This document shows positions 1-8,990 of a stretch of 64,000 bases of DNA, one piece after another. The notes under the pieces were generated by a model. It was given only the letters and a program-made list of their open reading frames with translations. It made no database searches and was not told the DNA's origin. Origin of the DNA: Leptidea sinapis (lineage: Eukaryota > Arthropoda > Insecta > Lepidoptera > Pieridae). Position 1 is the stretch's first letter. Each line of letters begins with the position of its first letter. The translations under genes were made by a program, and so were the position numbers. The stretch covers positions 5,332,001 to 5,396,000 of the forward strand of contig NC_066304.1 of NCBI RefSeq assembly GCF_905404315.1, written 5' to 3'.

Positions 1-104
1 TATAATAATGTTTTGATTTCACCATTACTTACATATTACAAGCATTGTGCTGTATCGTAATAAATAATAAATGGTATCGGAGGGTAATGTTGCGAGAGAC
101 TCAC

Positions 105-235
105 ACAGACAGCGCCATCTCTCCTTGTAGTGTGTGATTGACGCATGCGCAGTTGTAGTAAAGCCACGTGGAGTTGTCGAGTCGCTCACTACTGACACAG
201 CCGGCCTGACACGGCGACGTATACGTGAACGAATC
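105..235 (-). CDS. Oatp: OATP coding exon 8: second half of the Kazal-like loop
   Basis: 131 bp, phase 0 in and probably phase 2 out, acceptor ATTGTATTACAG, donor GTGTGAGTC. It encodes DSFTYTSPCQAGC, an NST glycosylation site, then YYNCACVNHT. These match the second half of the OATP LP9-10 cysteine loop and join exon 7 in frame (VCGQ to DSFTY). The next exons, encoding TM10-12, are outside the window. This exon is masked in simple ORF scans because a longer open frame overlaps it on the same strand. Confidence 0.92.
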
Positions 236-459
236 CTGTAATACAATGATAGATTAATGCATATATGCAAATGAAATGAATCGAAATAAACTATAAATAA
301 AAAAGACTTGTGGCACTCGGAGACTGCCGCGGTAAAGCTATTGCATAGCATTTTTTATCAACTTATGCAATTATAATTAGTTATTTATTTTATTTATGCA
401 GTATTTTTGATAATGCGGGCAGACAACGGGACAGGTGTAACTAAATAAAAATTAAATTT

Positions 460-562
460 TGTGTTAGAAATTAAAAAAAATCAAGACGTACCCCAGGCTC
501 GAACCTGGGACCATCTGCACAAAAAACACACGTGTAACCGCTGTTCCACGGCAACTGTAATG
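460..562 (-). repeat. tRNA-derived SINE fragment
   Basis: On the minus strand a B-box-like GGTTCGAGCC follows a degenerate A-box. The region has the shape of a tRNA head with mispaired stems, so it reads as a SINE head and not a working tRNA. An A-rich run flanks it. Confidence 0.5.
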
Positions 563-1200
563 AACGTGGCGAAATATCTATAAAGGTCTACTAGTAAGTC
601 AGTGTTAGGTTATTTTCGTTACGGATTTTCTGGATTCGGTCTCCACGCTCAAGGCCCGAAATAGAAGCTATGCAATAGCTTAAAAAAGTGTGTGTGTACT
701 TATGTTGGTATGCACGCAAGGAAGCAAAAATTATTAAAAGGATTTATATCTCGTGCTATAAACTACGTTTTTAGAAAGAACAATTTTGTAAAAATCTTGC
801 AAAGATGGCTTTGACAATTAATTACTAAATAATACGGCTGTATGGGCTTGAACTCTTTGCCTGTCCTAATAATGAACGAAGAAACCAAATAAAAATAATG
901 AATGACGCAAATGTCTTAGCAACGCTCACGCGAATTTTAATTTTCATATTAATATTGAAATATTTTTAATTGTAACGTAAATATAAACAAAAAAACACAC
1001 AAAACACCCATTAACAATGCATAATCAAAATATTTCAAATTAATTCGTTTTTTTTTAATGAACTAACCCAAACGACTGGTTCGGCGGCAGAGCAGCGACG
1101 GTGCAAGCGCGTTACTTAGATTATTAACGTTGATATAGAGCCACTTGCTGTAAGGCAACGGATGACAACAGTCCAGGTTTTTTACGTGAGTCTAAATGAC
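563..1200. other. OATP flank or intron sequence without recognised genes
   Basis: AT-rich sequence with no supported exon. A stretch around 690-730 has a TGTGTGTGTAC run reminiscent of dispersed repeats. Nothing else was identified. Confidence 0.5.
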
Positions 1201-1468
1201 AGCTACGTCTTACACTCGCGGTACGCCAGTCACTTTGTTCTAGCGAGTTGCTGAAAATAGAGGCTAACCTTTCACCGCTATTTTTTTCAACGTGTTCACA
1301 GCTGTCAGTCTATCAAGACGTATATATTATCTAAGGCACGATATTTATTCGTTTACACAAACATGCGAACTGCGGCTGGAGCGGCTCCTGCGTCATGTAC
1401 AGGAAACTGTTGCCGTCTTAGCCTACTAACACAGACTGAGATACAAAACGCGAGTGTAAGACGTAGCT
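1201..1468. mobile_element. MITE with 20-bp perfect terminal inverted repeats
   Basis: AGCTACGTCTTACACTCGCG at 1201-1220 is exactly complementary to 1449-1468. With a one-base gap the inverted repeat extends outward by TGAC. The 268-bp element has no coding capacity. A related copy, with the same terminal motif and the adjoining sequence CACGCACACTAAACTAATATT, lies near 36470-36600. Confidence 0.7.
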
Positions 1469-1689
1469 TGTCACGCACACTAAACTAATATTCCTGGCCT
1501 GTTTTCATCGTTTGTCTAGGAGCAAGAAGCTCTATACGTATAAATTATCTAAGTTTGCCATTCTTCAGCAGAAATAGCCGTGTGTAAAATAGATGATACA
1601 AATGATTTGAGTTTTCTTTAGTGTTTATTCCGCCAATATTTGTCACAAAAATTGTCACCTTTTTGCTCTTAATAGTGATTTTCATTATT

Positions 1690-2131
1690 ATAACACTAGA
1701 AATAAGGGATTGCTTGTAACTAATTCTAGTAGGCTTCATAAGATACATAATAGCTTTAAGGGTAAATGTATACACTTCTATAATAAAGTCCCAGTCACTG
1801 TTCAGGCATTATCTATAAATAAATTTAAATGTTTTATAAAAAAATTGCTCTGTCGTAAATCCTATTACTCCACTGCTGAATATCTAAATGATCGGACAGC
1901 CTGGGACTAGATTGTGATTATTTTATAGCGACTGTACAATATTGTATATTTTTATTGAAAAGAGCGCAAAAAAAAGAATGCTGGGAGAGTTTCTTGCGCC
2001 GCTTCTTCTCTCTCAGAGCGCCATTTGTTTCCGAAGCGGTAGTAGTATCTAATAGTATAAGAAATGACATCAAAAAGAATTCTAAAGGAATCAATTTTGA
2101 GAAAATAAATGCCTTTTATGCCTTTATGCCT
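1690..2131 (+). mobile_element. CR1/Jockey-like LINE 3' end, family B
   Basis: The plus-strand frame encodes the C-terminal tail of a reverse transcriptase family (motifs SSRLHKIHNSFKGKC, FYNKVP, KSYYSTAEYLNDRTAW) and then a 3' UTR with CTTGCGCCGCTTCTTCTCTC. A close copy lies at 4505-4912. Diverged relatives lie at 3090-4280 and 16335-16600. Only the last part of the element is present. Confidence 0.75.
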
Positions 2132-2335
2132 TTTAAACAATTCGACACGTGTTTCGCCTCTACACGAGGCATCCTCAGACTCAAGTACATAAAAATACGT
2201 AGTTCCCATGAACCCGCGACCCCCCATCTTATACGGTTAACCTAAAATTCACAGAGTCTCGTGCCAGATTTTGGCGAGACAACACGTCCTGAGGATGCCT
2301 CGTGTAGAGGCGAAACACGTGTCGAATTGTTTAAA
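2132..2335. repeat. Fold-back repeat with 47-bp perfect arms
   Basis: The arm 2132-2178 is perfectly complementary to 2289-2335, separated by 110 bases. The arm contains CGACACGTGTTTCGCCTC. A third diverged copy of the arm and its neighbour occurs at 37395-37500. It looks like the end of a non-coding DNA element. Confidence 0.75.
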
Positions 2336-2479
2336 GACAAATATTGGCGGAATTAGCACTAAAGAAAACTCAAACCATTTGTATAACTATGGATTTCCGC
2401 AAAGTAACGCCTACTTCAATAAATTTTCAAAAATATATGAACTAAGTTTACGTTCTTTTCGGAGCACAGCGCGATACTT

Positions 2480-2665
2480 TATTATGTATACAATATGCTA
2501 TGGGACAACCCTGCCGATATTAATACAATATTTGTGCTGCAGAAGAGGGCTATTCGCGCTATTTATAACCTAGGTCCTAGAGAATAATTGAGAGCAAAAT
2601 TCAATGAAATTAACATCTTGACTGTTGCCTCTCAATATATTCTTGATAATGTAATGTATTATGTT
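2480..2665 (+). mobile_element. LINE RT C-terminal fragment, family B
   Basis: The conceptual reading includes LQKRAIRAIYNLGPRE, one stop codon, and then LRAKFNEINILTVASQYI. This is a conserved block shortly upstream of the C-terminus in insect CR1/Jockey-type reverse transcriptases. It is broken by a stop codon and not functional. Confidence 0.7.
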
Positions 2666-2689
2666 TTTAAAGTGATAACCCTCACTTCT

Positions 2690-2985
2690 AGGATTAATAC
2701 ACAAATAAAATTTGAAAAACAAAATTTTATGAACGATGCGGGATTCGTCATCAATTTCCTAATATGCAAATATTGGGGTTGAGCAGGTTATCAACTGTAA
2801 AGTAGATCCTGTAGATGAAGCCACAACCTGAGAGTTGAACAAAGCAAACAGAATTTTATAACGAGGCGGTACTCGAACGGTTAGTTCAGTTGGTTAGAGC
2901 ACCGACACGGAACGCCGGAGGTCGTGGGTTCGAATCCCGCATCGTTCATAAAGTTTTGTTTTTCAAATTTTATTTGTGAATGTAA
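2690..2985 (+). mobile_element. Fold-back element carrying a tRNA-like promoter
   Basis: The ends are near-mirror copies (about 45 bp) containing AAATTTGAAAAACAAAATTT. Inside at about 2877-2950 is a tRNA-like head with an A-box (TAGTTCAGTTGG) and a B-box (GGTTCGAATCCC). The anticodon loop lacks the conserved U33 and the stems mispair, so it is not a tRNA gene. Related copies lie at 8090-8270, 8680-8845, 47505-47625, 52600-52790 and 62010-62395. Confidence 0.65.
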
Positions 2986-2997
2986 TGTAACATACTT

Positions 2998-3063
2998 TGA
3001 CAGTTTCTATGAAATTCACTTATGTATACATAGGTATATAAGTGAATTTCATCGAAACTGTCA
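2998..3063. repeat. 66-nt near-perfect hairpin
   Basis: 2998-3022 pairs with 3039-3063 over 25 positions with one mismatch. The loop is 16 nt and is itself partly palindromic (ATGTATACAT). Size and shape are like a pre-miRNA or a short MITE. No independent evidence of function. Confidence 0.6.
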
Positions 3064-3089
3064 TAACCATAATGCTAACACCAGGAACA

Positions 3090-3330
3090 GACATAAACTT
3101 ATAATGCCTACGACTTGGCTAATTCGAGTTAGTAAGTCTTTTGTGGGGCAATGTATATACCACGAACACACATAAACTTATAATGCCTACTACTCGGCTA
3201 AGTCGAGTTAGTCAGTCTTTTGTGGGGCAATGTACACGCTTTTACAACAAGATCCCAGAAAATGTTCAAAACAAAAGGATTACGTTATTCAAAAGATTTG
3301 TTAAAAAACGTTTGAGTGGTAAAGGTTACT
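3090..3330 (+). mobile_element. LINE 3' coding fragment, family B2, left half
   Basis: It encodes LSRVSQSFVGQCTRFYNKIP and then KRFVKKRLSGKGY, the C-terminal tail of a CR1/Jockey-like reverse transcriptase. The element is split by the RTE insertion at 3331-4012 and resumes at 4013. A partial duplicate of the first 60 bases precedes it. Confidence 0.75.
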
Positions 3331-4012
3331 TTCTTACTTTCTTAACTTTGTTAAGAAAGTAGCAAATTTCGAGGTAGTGCCTACTTACATATACCTGGGG
3401 GCACTGATTTCAAATAATGGCGGCTGCATAGACGAAATCAAACGACGCATGGCAATCTCCAGATCGGCTATGGATAAATTGAGGAAAATATGGAAGGATC
3501 GCAATATCACTAAAACCACAAAAATACGACTTGTAAGGGCTCTCATATTCCCCATATTCCTCTACGCTGCTGAGACATGGACCCTACGAGAAAGTGAGAA
3601 GAAAAAGATCAATGCTCTTGAGATGTGGTGCTGGAGAAGAATGCTCGGTATATCGTGGACCGAATTCCGAACCAATGAGTCCATTCTTCGGGAGCTCGGC
3701 ATCGAACAGAGACTGTCCACTACCGTACAAGCTCGCATTCTCACTTTCTTCGGGCATGTATCGCGACGTGGAAGCGACTCCATAGAACGCTTAATAGTGC
3801 AGGGTAAAGTCGAGGGCACTAGACCACGAGGCAGGTCCCCGATGAGGTGGACGGACCAAGTGAGGCAAGCTGTCGACGGTACTCTGCATGAATGCACGAG
3901 AAGAGCGGCAGTTCGCGACGAGTGGCATTGAGTCGCATTGTGAAACAGGCCACTAACCTCGACGTGACGACCACGACCACTCTGACAAGAGTGTAACGCC
4001 GAAGAAGAAGAA
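3331..4012 (+). mobile_element. 5'-truncated RTE-type LINE insertion with target-site duplication
   Basis: A 682-bp insertion ending in GAAGAAGAAGAAG. It is flanked by a 13-bp perfect target-site duplication GGTAAAGGTTACT (3318-3330 and 4013-4025). It interrupts a family-B2 LINE end whose two halves rejoin cleanly (GGTTACT then ATAACATAAACGAC). At its 5' edge an inverted copy of its own first bases forms a hairpin (3335-3361). Confidence 0.85.
3377..3931 (+). pseudogene. RTE-type reverse transcriptase C-terminal fragment
   Basis: 184 codons without a stop. Motifs typical of the RTE/BovB-like C-terminal domain appear in order: YLGALISNNGGC, KTTKIRLVRALIFPIFLYAA, ETWTLR, MWCWRRMLGISW, and RGRSPMRWTDQV. 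The polymerase core and endonuclease are absent because the element is 5'-truncated. The open frame suggests a fairly recent insertion. It encodes no complete enzyme. Confidence 0.88.
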
Positions 4013-4025
4013 GGTAAAGGTTACT

Positions 4026-4279
4026 ATAACATAAACGACTTTCTTAATGATACCAACGATTGGGAATAGAGCCACCGCCCGCAGGCTATTAAATAACAAA
4101 CTTTATTGTACGACTTTACATAGTAGCCATATTTTTATAAAAAAAAGAAGCCCACTGAGTTTTTTGCGTCCGTTCTTCTCAGGTCTGAGGCATATCCTAT
4201 GGAATGGGTGGTAGTTTTTGACTTTCAATAAGTGATGTCACGCCCTTTTTTGAATGAAAATATTTGAATTTGAATTTGA
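4026..4279 (+). mobile_element. LINE 3' UTR with TTTGAA-repeat tail abutting OATP exon 7
   Basis: The right half of the interrupted family-B2 LINE. It encodes the end of the tail (INDFLNDTNDW) and has a 3' UTR with CACTGAG..GTCCGTTCTTCTCAGG and CAATAAGTGATG. It ends in TTTGAATTTGAATTTGA, four bases from the exon 7 donor. Shorter 3' ends of the same kind lie at about 10905-10955 and 61190-61260. Confidence 0.8.
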
Positions 4280-4283
4280 GTAC

Positions 4284-4417
4284 CTGTCCGCAGACTGGGC
4301 TGTAGGGTGCCCCGTCACAATAGCAGGAGCTGCTGCAGTTCATGTCAGCCGCGGCAGCCGGACTCAGCGCGCGGAAGTTCTCCTCGGGACAACTCACAAA
4401 CATCAGTACGACCATAC
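4284..4417 (-). CDS. Oatp: OATP coding exon 7: end of TM9 and first half of the Kazal-like loop
   Basis: 134 bp, phase 1 in and phase 0 out. The acceptor is TTGTGTCCAG. The donor is CAG followed by GTACTC, weak at +5 and +6. It encodes the end of TM9 (GMVVLMFV), then the extracellular loop with CSSSCYCDG and YSPVCGQ, the first cysteines of the Kazal-like domain found between TM9 and TM10 in all OATPs. A LINE 3' tail of TTTGAA repeats on the plus strand ends four bases inside the intron. Confidence 0.93.
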
Positions 4418-4504
4418 CTGGACACAACAAACACATACGTCGATCATTTATAATATCCTGCCGGTTCTTTGGAACTTCTCTTCTTCTCGGAAACTATTAT
4501 AAAA

Positions 4505-4912
4505 CTAGAAATGCTAAAATTGCTTGTAACTAATTCTAGTAGGCTTCATAAGATACATAATAGCTTTAAGGGTAGATGTATACACTTCTATAATAAAGTC
4601 CCAGCCACTGTCCAGGCATTATCTATAAATAAATTTAAATGTTTTATAAAAAAATGGCTTTGTCGTAAATCCTATTACTCCACTGCTGAATATCTAAATG
4701 ATCGAACAGCCTGGGACTAGATTGTGATTATTTTATAGCGATAGAAATGATTGTACAATATTGTGTATTTTTACTGAAAAGAGCGCAAAAAAAAAGAATG
4801 CTGTGAGAGTTTCTTGCGCCGCTTCTTCTCGTATCTAGTAGTTATTAGAAATGACATCAAAAAGAATTCTAAAGGAATAAATTTTGAGAAAATAAATGCC
4901 TTTATGCCTTCA
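4505..4912 (+). mobile_element. LINE 3' end, family B (second copy)
   Basis: Nearly identical to 1690-2131, including LVTNSSRLHKIHNSF, FYNKVPATV and YLNDRTAWD, and the same 3' UTR. A short deletion removes part of the UTR near 4830. It lies in the intron between OATP exons 6 and 7. Confidence 0.75.
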
Positions 4913-5094
4913 GACACACCAGACAGTGTACTAGGATCACAAGTTCAAAAAATATATTACAGCTTCTTTCACAAAGAATATTTGCATAGTAAGATTATAT
5001 TATATAGAGCATGGTTCTTGTCTGGTGCTGCGCAGGCCACCAAAAATTGTGTACTATTTTATTTTAGTAGGCTAAGCTGTTACGTGATTTAAAA

Positions 5095-5215
5095 GATGGG
5101 CTGAGAGTTTCCCTTCAGTTCTTCTCCCCATATCAATGCCTCTTTACGAACTGATGAAGCTTCATGAAATATACTAAGTATTGTTTCAATATGTTATGTT
5201 ATTGTCACCTCTCCC
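5095..5215 (+). repeat. Dispersed repeat, shared with 31780-31915
   Basis: Contains GGGCTGAGAGTTTCCCTTCAG and ATATGTTATGTTATTGTCAC. A diverged copy at 31780-31915 carries both motifs. Probably a LINE 3' UTR piece. Family unknown. Confidence 0.5.
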
Positions 5216-5319
5216 CTATTCTATAATAAACTACCATCTGTTCTTCATCCTCTATATATTGTTATCGGATAAAGTTTATTTTGTCAACTATGGTTTTGTA
5301 GATTCGATGTATAATCATT

Positions 5320-5530
5320 TTAGCTAAAAGACGTCCATTACTGGACAAAGGCCTCCCCAAAGATCTCCAGGACGATGGATCCTGGACCCATATCCAACGT
5401 ATATATACCGGCGATCTTGACTAGATCGTCGGTCCACCTTGTGGGGGGGCATATAAACACTGCGTCTTCCTCTACAGTCTACATGGTCGCCATTCGAGGG
5501 CTACTGCCCCACCCGCTATCTGTCCGTTGA
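5320..5530 (-). mobile_element. RTE-like LINE C-terminal fragment
   Basis: On the minus strand it encodes a degraded tail in the W..LGEAFVQ-WT style, with a preceding KVDRRSSQDRR segment. Relatives lie at 28615-28785 (minus) and 60464-60718 (plus). It is separated from the RT piece at 5830-6190 by a CR1 insertion. Confidence 0.65.
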
Positions 5531-5540
5531 ACATCTAGAT

Positions 5541-5795
5541 GTGTGGCGGTCCTCCACAGTGCGGTTTTCAAGGAGCTTTCTTCCTCGTACTACGAAGCTG
5601 TGGAATGAGCTTCCTTGTGCGGTGTTTTCGGGACGATACGACATGGGTACCTTCAAGAAAAGCGCGTACACCTTCCTTAAAGGCCGGCAACGCTCTTGTG
5701 ATTCCTCTGGTGTTGCAAGAGAGTGTGGGCGGCGGTGATCACTTAGCACCAGGTAACCCGTACGATCGTTTGTCCTCCTATTCCATAAAATAAAA
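5541..5795 (+). mobile_element. CR1-like LINE 3' end
   Basis: Open 65-codon tail with WRSSTVRFSRSFLPRTTKLW and TFLKGRQRSCDSSGVA, then the short 3' UTR ending TCCTATTCCATAAAATAAAAAA. It matches the C-terminus of the longer RT at 13155. It is nested between two fragments of an antisense RTE-like element. Confidence 0.85.
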
Positions 5796-5829
5796 AAAAG
5801 AACTATGTGCCCTGCCCACTGCCACTTCA

Positions 5830-6190
5830 TTAAATACACTTGCGGTGATCAGTTCAGGCGATATGACATCGCCTTGTCTGACTCCCCGCTGCAGACGGAT
5901 AGGTTTCGAGAACTGATCCTGGAGACGGACTGACATGGTGGCATACAAACACTTCAACGATTCGAATCTTCAATATCTCGATCTCTCGGTCTCGATCGAA
6001 TCAAAGGCTTTCTAATAGTCAATGAACGCCAAGCATAGTGGCTGGTTATAGTCCTGCGTCTTCTGTATAACCTGCCGCAGCGTATATATGTGGTCTAGTC
6101 TTTTCGGAATCCGGCTTGTTCGGGAGGCTGGAAGTCGTCGAAACTAAGCACGACACGATTCGTAATAGCCCTAGAAAACAGCTTAGATAT
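5830..6190 (-). pseudogene. RTE-type reverse transcriptase fragment
   Basis: Minus-strand reading gives KLFSRAITNRVVLSFDDFQP and EQAGFRKD, then after stops and shifts a degraded palm-entry region. ITNR..EQAGFR is a hallmark of RTE/R2-like RT N-terminal motifs. The fragment starts about 14 bases past the OATP exon 6 donor. Confidence 0.75.
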
Positions 6191-6204
6191 CTGTAGATAC
6201 TCAC

Positions 6205-6330
6205 CAACACTGTAGATAGCCGCCGTGGCTGCAGTCCACGCCGCCACCTGTCTGGCGGTGGGCACCACCTTCAGTATCACCACTCCAGCTGTGATGATTC
6301 CCAGTCCCATTACCAATATACCACCCAGAC
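6205..6330 (-). CDS. Oatp: OATP coding exon 6: TM8 and the start of TM9
   Basis: 126 bp, phase 1 to phase 1, acceptor GACTTCCAG, donor GGTGAGTATC. It encodes LGGILVMGLGIITAGVVILK (TM8), a short loop with PTARQVAAW, and the first half of TM9. An antisense-to-chromosome RTE-type reverse transcriptase fragment begins about 14 bases beyond the donor. An unspliced reading of this exon therefore runs straight into retroelement protein. Confidence 0.93.
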
Positions 6331-6429
6331 CTGGAAGTCATATCGTTATATCATAAGATATATTGTATATTGATCATCACAGGACGAACATGTTCACCTG
6401 ATGGTAGGTGAATCCGACGCAGGGGGAGA

Positions 6430-6690
6430 TTTCATACACACTTAATACACTTTACAATAAAGTCCCAGTCGCTGTTCATATACATAAGTAAATTTCAGGG
6501 GTTTATTAAAAAAGGGTGTGATATAGATATTACTAACCAACCGCGGAATATCGTAGCGATGAGACAGCATGGGGTCAAATTAAAATTCTGTTGTGACTGA
6601 AGTACCACATTGAAAATTTATGCGCCGATTCTTCTCTCTCACAGCGAATTGTTTCAGAAGATGTAATAGTAATTGACATCAAAGATAGAG
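6430..6690 (+). mobile_element. Decayed LINE 3' end, family B
   Basis: Retains ACTTTACAATAAAGTCCCAG, the GCGCCGATTCTTCTCTC 3' UTR motif and GAAATGACATCAAA-like sequence found in the copies at 1690 and 4505. Heavily mutated. Confidence 0.55.
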
Positions 6691-6759
6691 ACCTAGGGAG
6701 ATACATAACCCTAAAATAGTAATAATTATGGAAATAGTAATAGAAAAAAAAATGTATCA

Positions 6760-8085
6760 TATTTTTATCAATACGCTACGATTGAATTTGTAAATCGACA
6801 TACCGAGTGATATAGATATGTCAAGTCCATCCGGAAATATAATCAATAAAAAAAAATCAATGAGAGCCGTCATGCTCATTGAAGAAGTTAAAAAAAGAAT
6901 TTGTGCTATTGCTTTAGGACATATCTTGTACTACAGTGAAAAGGTTAATTATTTCGCCGCCACTCTGTCTAATGTGTCTTCAATCGCCGCTATCACGGAG
7001 AGACCTCAACACGTCACACAATTTTCAACTTATCAAGTTTTATTTCTTCACAAGGAACGAACGCGCTTTGATAGTACAATCAAACTTGTAAGGAGCTTCG
7101 CTTTAATTCTCCTTGAAGATTGGCACTTATTACACACACACACACACACAATCGGGACAAATGGGAGAAGATACTAGATACAAGCATTACACCTGATAAT
7201 CTAATCAGCGTAATGCTTACTTCTGTAGTAGCCTGGGATGCAACCAGTGCATACGCTGCAGAAATATAAAAATATTTGCGTAGGTTAGAGAGGGCAAGAA
7301 AAGCCGCGGCAGTAAACTTATAGTTTGTTTAGTTGGAGGTAGCAAAAGCTAATTCTCCCCCCGTGAAGAAATGCCTTGCGGCGATTCCATGGGGACGAGC
7401 GAGATAGAAGAAGAGGCGGTTTTTTAGTCGGTAGTGGTCTTCAAACCGAGCCCGAAATACGAGATCAATAGGACCACGATCTCATGATACGTAAAAGTAT
7501 TTTTCCCCTCAGAAAAAAAACACACACACACACACACACATGTCTTCTTATTAACTGTTTTGTATGGGTATAAATAATTTATTTCTTTATTTATTCAGCT
7601 GTTTCTACTGGAGAGTATGGGTGAGGGTAGTTACTGACCATATAATGAGCGGCTATCTCGTTTAAAGGCTATTTTATTGAATACACGTTACCATATACAA
7701 TGATACTGTAACTCCACAAAAAAGGTGATGAATACACTAACATTAAATTGGTGTCTGCCGTTTTGTTCGAATTGTGTTTTATACTTTTTATGTTCCACAT
7801 AATTGTATGTATGCAACGCTCTACTGGTCAAATTTGAACATTTGAAATTTGAGAGCAAAGTACTCTTAGCACTTGTAAACTATTAATATCTACGTTATTT
7901 GTCTATTGTAAAATTACTTACGATTAAGTAGGAATTATGTGTACAAGAAGAGTCTGAAACAACACTTCGAAAAACGAATTTAACTTACATCATTTAGGTC
8001 CTCATTTTTATTTCATTAAGGTTTTTTCAAATAATTACCAATTATTTTCTAATTGTAAAGATTTGTAAGAGTGACATCTCAAGTA
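6760..8085. other. OATP intron sequence with two CA microsatellites
   Basis: AT-rich intron between exons 5 and 6. CA-dinucleotide runs occur at 7134-7150 and about 7509-7540, flanking a GC-richer stretch that may be another dispersed repeat. No coding sequence supported. Confidence 0.5.
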
Positions 8086-8089
8086 AATT

Positions 8090-8270
8090 TCTTAATATGC
8101 CATTATTGGGGTTGAGCAGTTTATCAACTGTTAAGTAGAACCTGTAGATGTAACAACGACCTGAGATTTGAAGAAGATTTACCAAAATTTACGACTCATG
8201 GGTACTCGAACGGTTGTCCCAGTTGGGAAGAGCGCTCGGACCGAACCCGAGACGTCGGTTAGAAATTTAA
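8090..8270 (+). repeat. tRNA-derived SINE, degraded
   Basis: Shares GGGGTTGAGCAG..TATCAACTG and the CGAACGGTTG..CAGTTGG A-box region with the copy at 2690-2985. The B-box is poorly preserved. Lies on the donor side of OATP exon 5. Confidence 0.6.
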
Positions 8271-8424
8271 TTTTTATAATAAAAAATAATTCCAAAAGGG
8301 ATCAATTTTGAGAAATTAAATACCTTTTTGCTCTTGGTTAGTATGTAAAGTCCCACGCCACAGCCATATCTAAGAGAAAAAAAATACAATTTAACACATA
8401 ATTCAGTTCATGTTAGTACCTCAC

Positions 8425-8589
8425 CCGAGACAAGATTGGCGTCGTGCGTCGGCAGACGGAACTCCTTCTCCAGATACTTGGGCAGGAAGGAGTAGACGCC
8501 GCTGATCGGCATCAGGTGGAGCACTGAGCTGGCAGTTCGCCACATGAGGATGTCGTTGGTGAGCTGCCGTTTGATGGTCGCGAAGAAAT
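8425..8589 (-). CDS. Oatp: OATP coding exon 5: TM7
   Basis: 165 bp, phase 1 to phase 1. The acceptor has a good pyrimidine tract (TCTCCCCCTTCCAG) and the donor is GGTGAGG. It encodes DFFATIKRQLTNDILMWRTA, TM7 with a His-Leu-Met-Pro segment, then FLPKYLEKEFRLPTHDANL, which matches the conserved OATP stretch FLPKYLE..F between TM7 and TM8. Divergent tRNA-derived SINE fragments lie on either side in opposite orientation. Confidence 0.95.
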
Positions 8590-8679
8590 CTGGAAGGGGG
8601 AGACAAATCTACAACACAGGATGTGTACGAATCGCGCGATTTTGTCTCTATGATCAGATCGTTTGAAGAATAACAAGAC

Positions 8680-8845
8680 TGATAAATACACAAATAAAAT
8701 TTGGAAACAAAATCTTTATGAACGATGCGTGACTCGAACAACCTCTCGCGTTTCGTACGAGTGCTCTGCCAACTGAGCTAACCGTTCGAGTGACGTATCG
8801 TCATAAAATCTTGTATGCTTTCTGTTCAACTCTCAAGTTGTGGCT
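8680..8845 (-). repeat. tRNA-derived SINE, inverted relative to the copy at 8090
   Basis: Contains the complement of the A-box (CCAACTGAGCTAACCGTTCG) and the TTTATGAACGATGCG end motif. Lies on the acceptor side of OATP exon 5, in the opposite orientation to the SINE at 8090-8270. Confidence 0.65.
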
Positions 8846-8934
8846 TCAGATTTTTCAAGTCTCGTCCCTTACACTCTTAAAAAAAGTTACATAAGCAACA
8901 TCTCTGAAGCATGTACATGTAAACACTAAGTATT

Positions 8935-8990
8935 TTTTTATGGAAAAGGAGAACACACGAGCGAATGGATCACCTGGTGTTAAGGCGAAG
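8935..8990 (-). mobile_element. Short CR1-like 3' end fragment
   Basis: TTTTTTTATGGAAAAGGAG followed by CGAGCGAATGG and CACCTGGTGTTAAG matches the complement of the CR1-like 3' UTR seen at 13091-13160. Confidence 0.6.

Noticed and set aside
25..351. Long minus-strand open frame over OATP exon 8
   Set aside because: It is in a different frame from the real exon. The true reading has clean splice sites and the conserved cysteine loop.
2877..2950. Possible functional tRNA gene
   Set aside because: A- and B-boxes are present, but the anticodon loop lacks U33, stems mispair and the same head recurs with SINE flanks.
8340..8420. Extra OATP exon left of exon 5 (TCTTAG acceptor-like site)
   Set aside because: Exons 5 and 6 already join in phase and match the family continuously, so no exon is needed.
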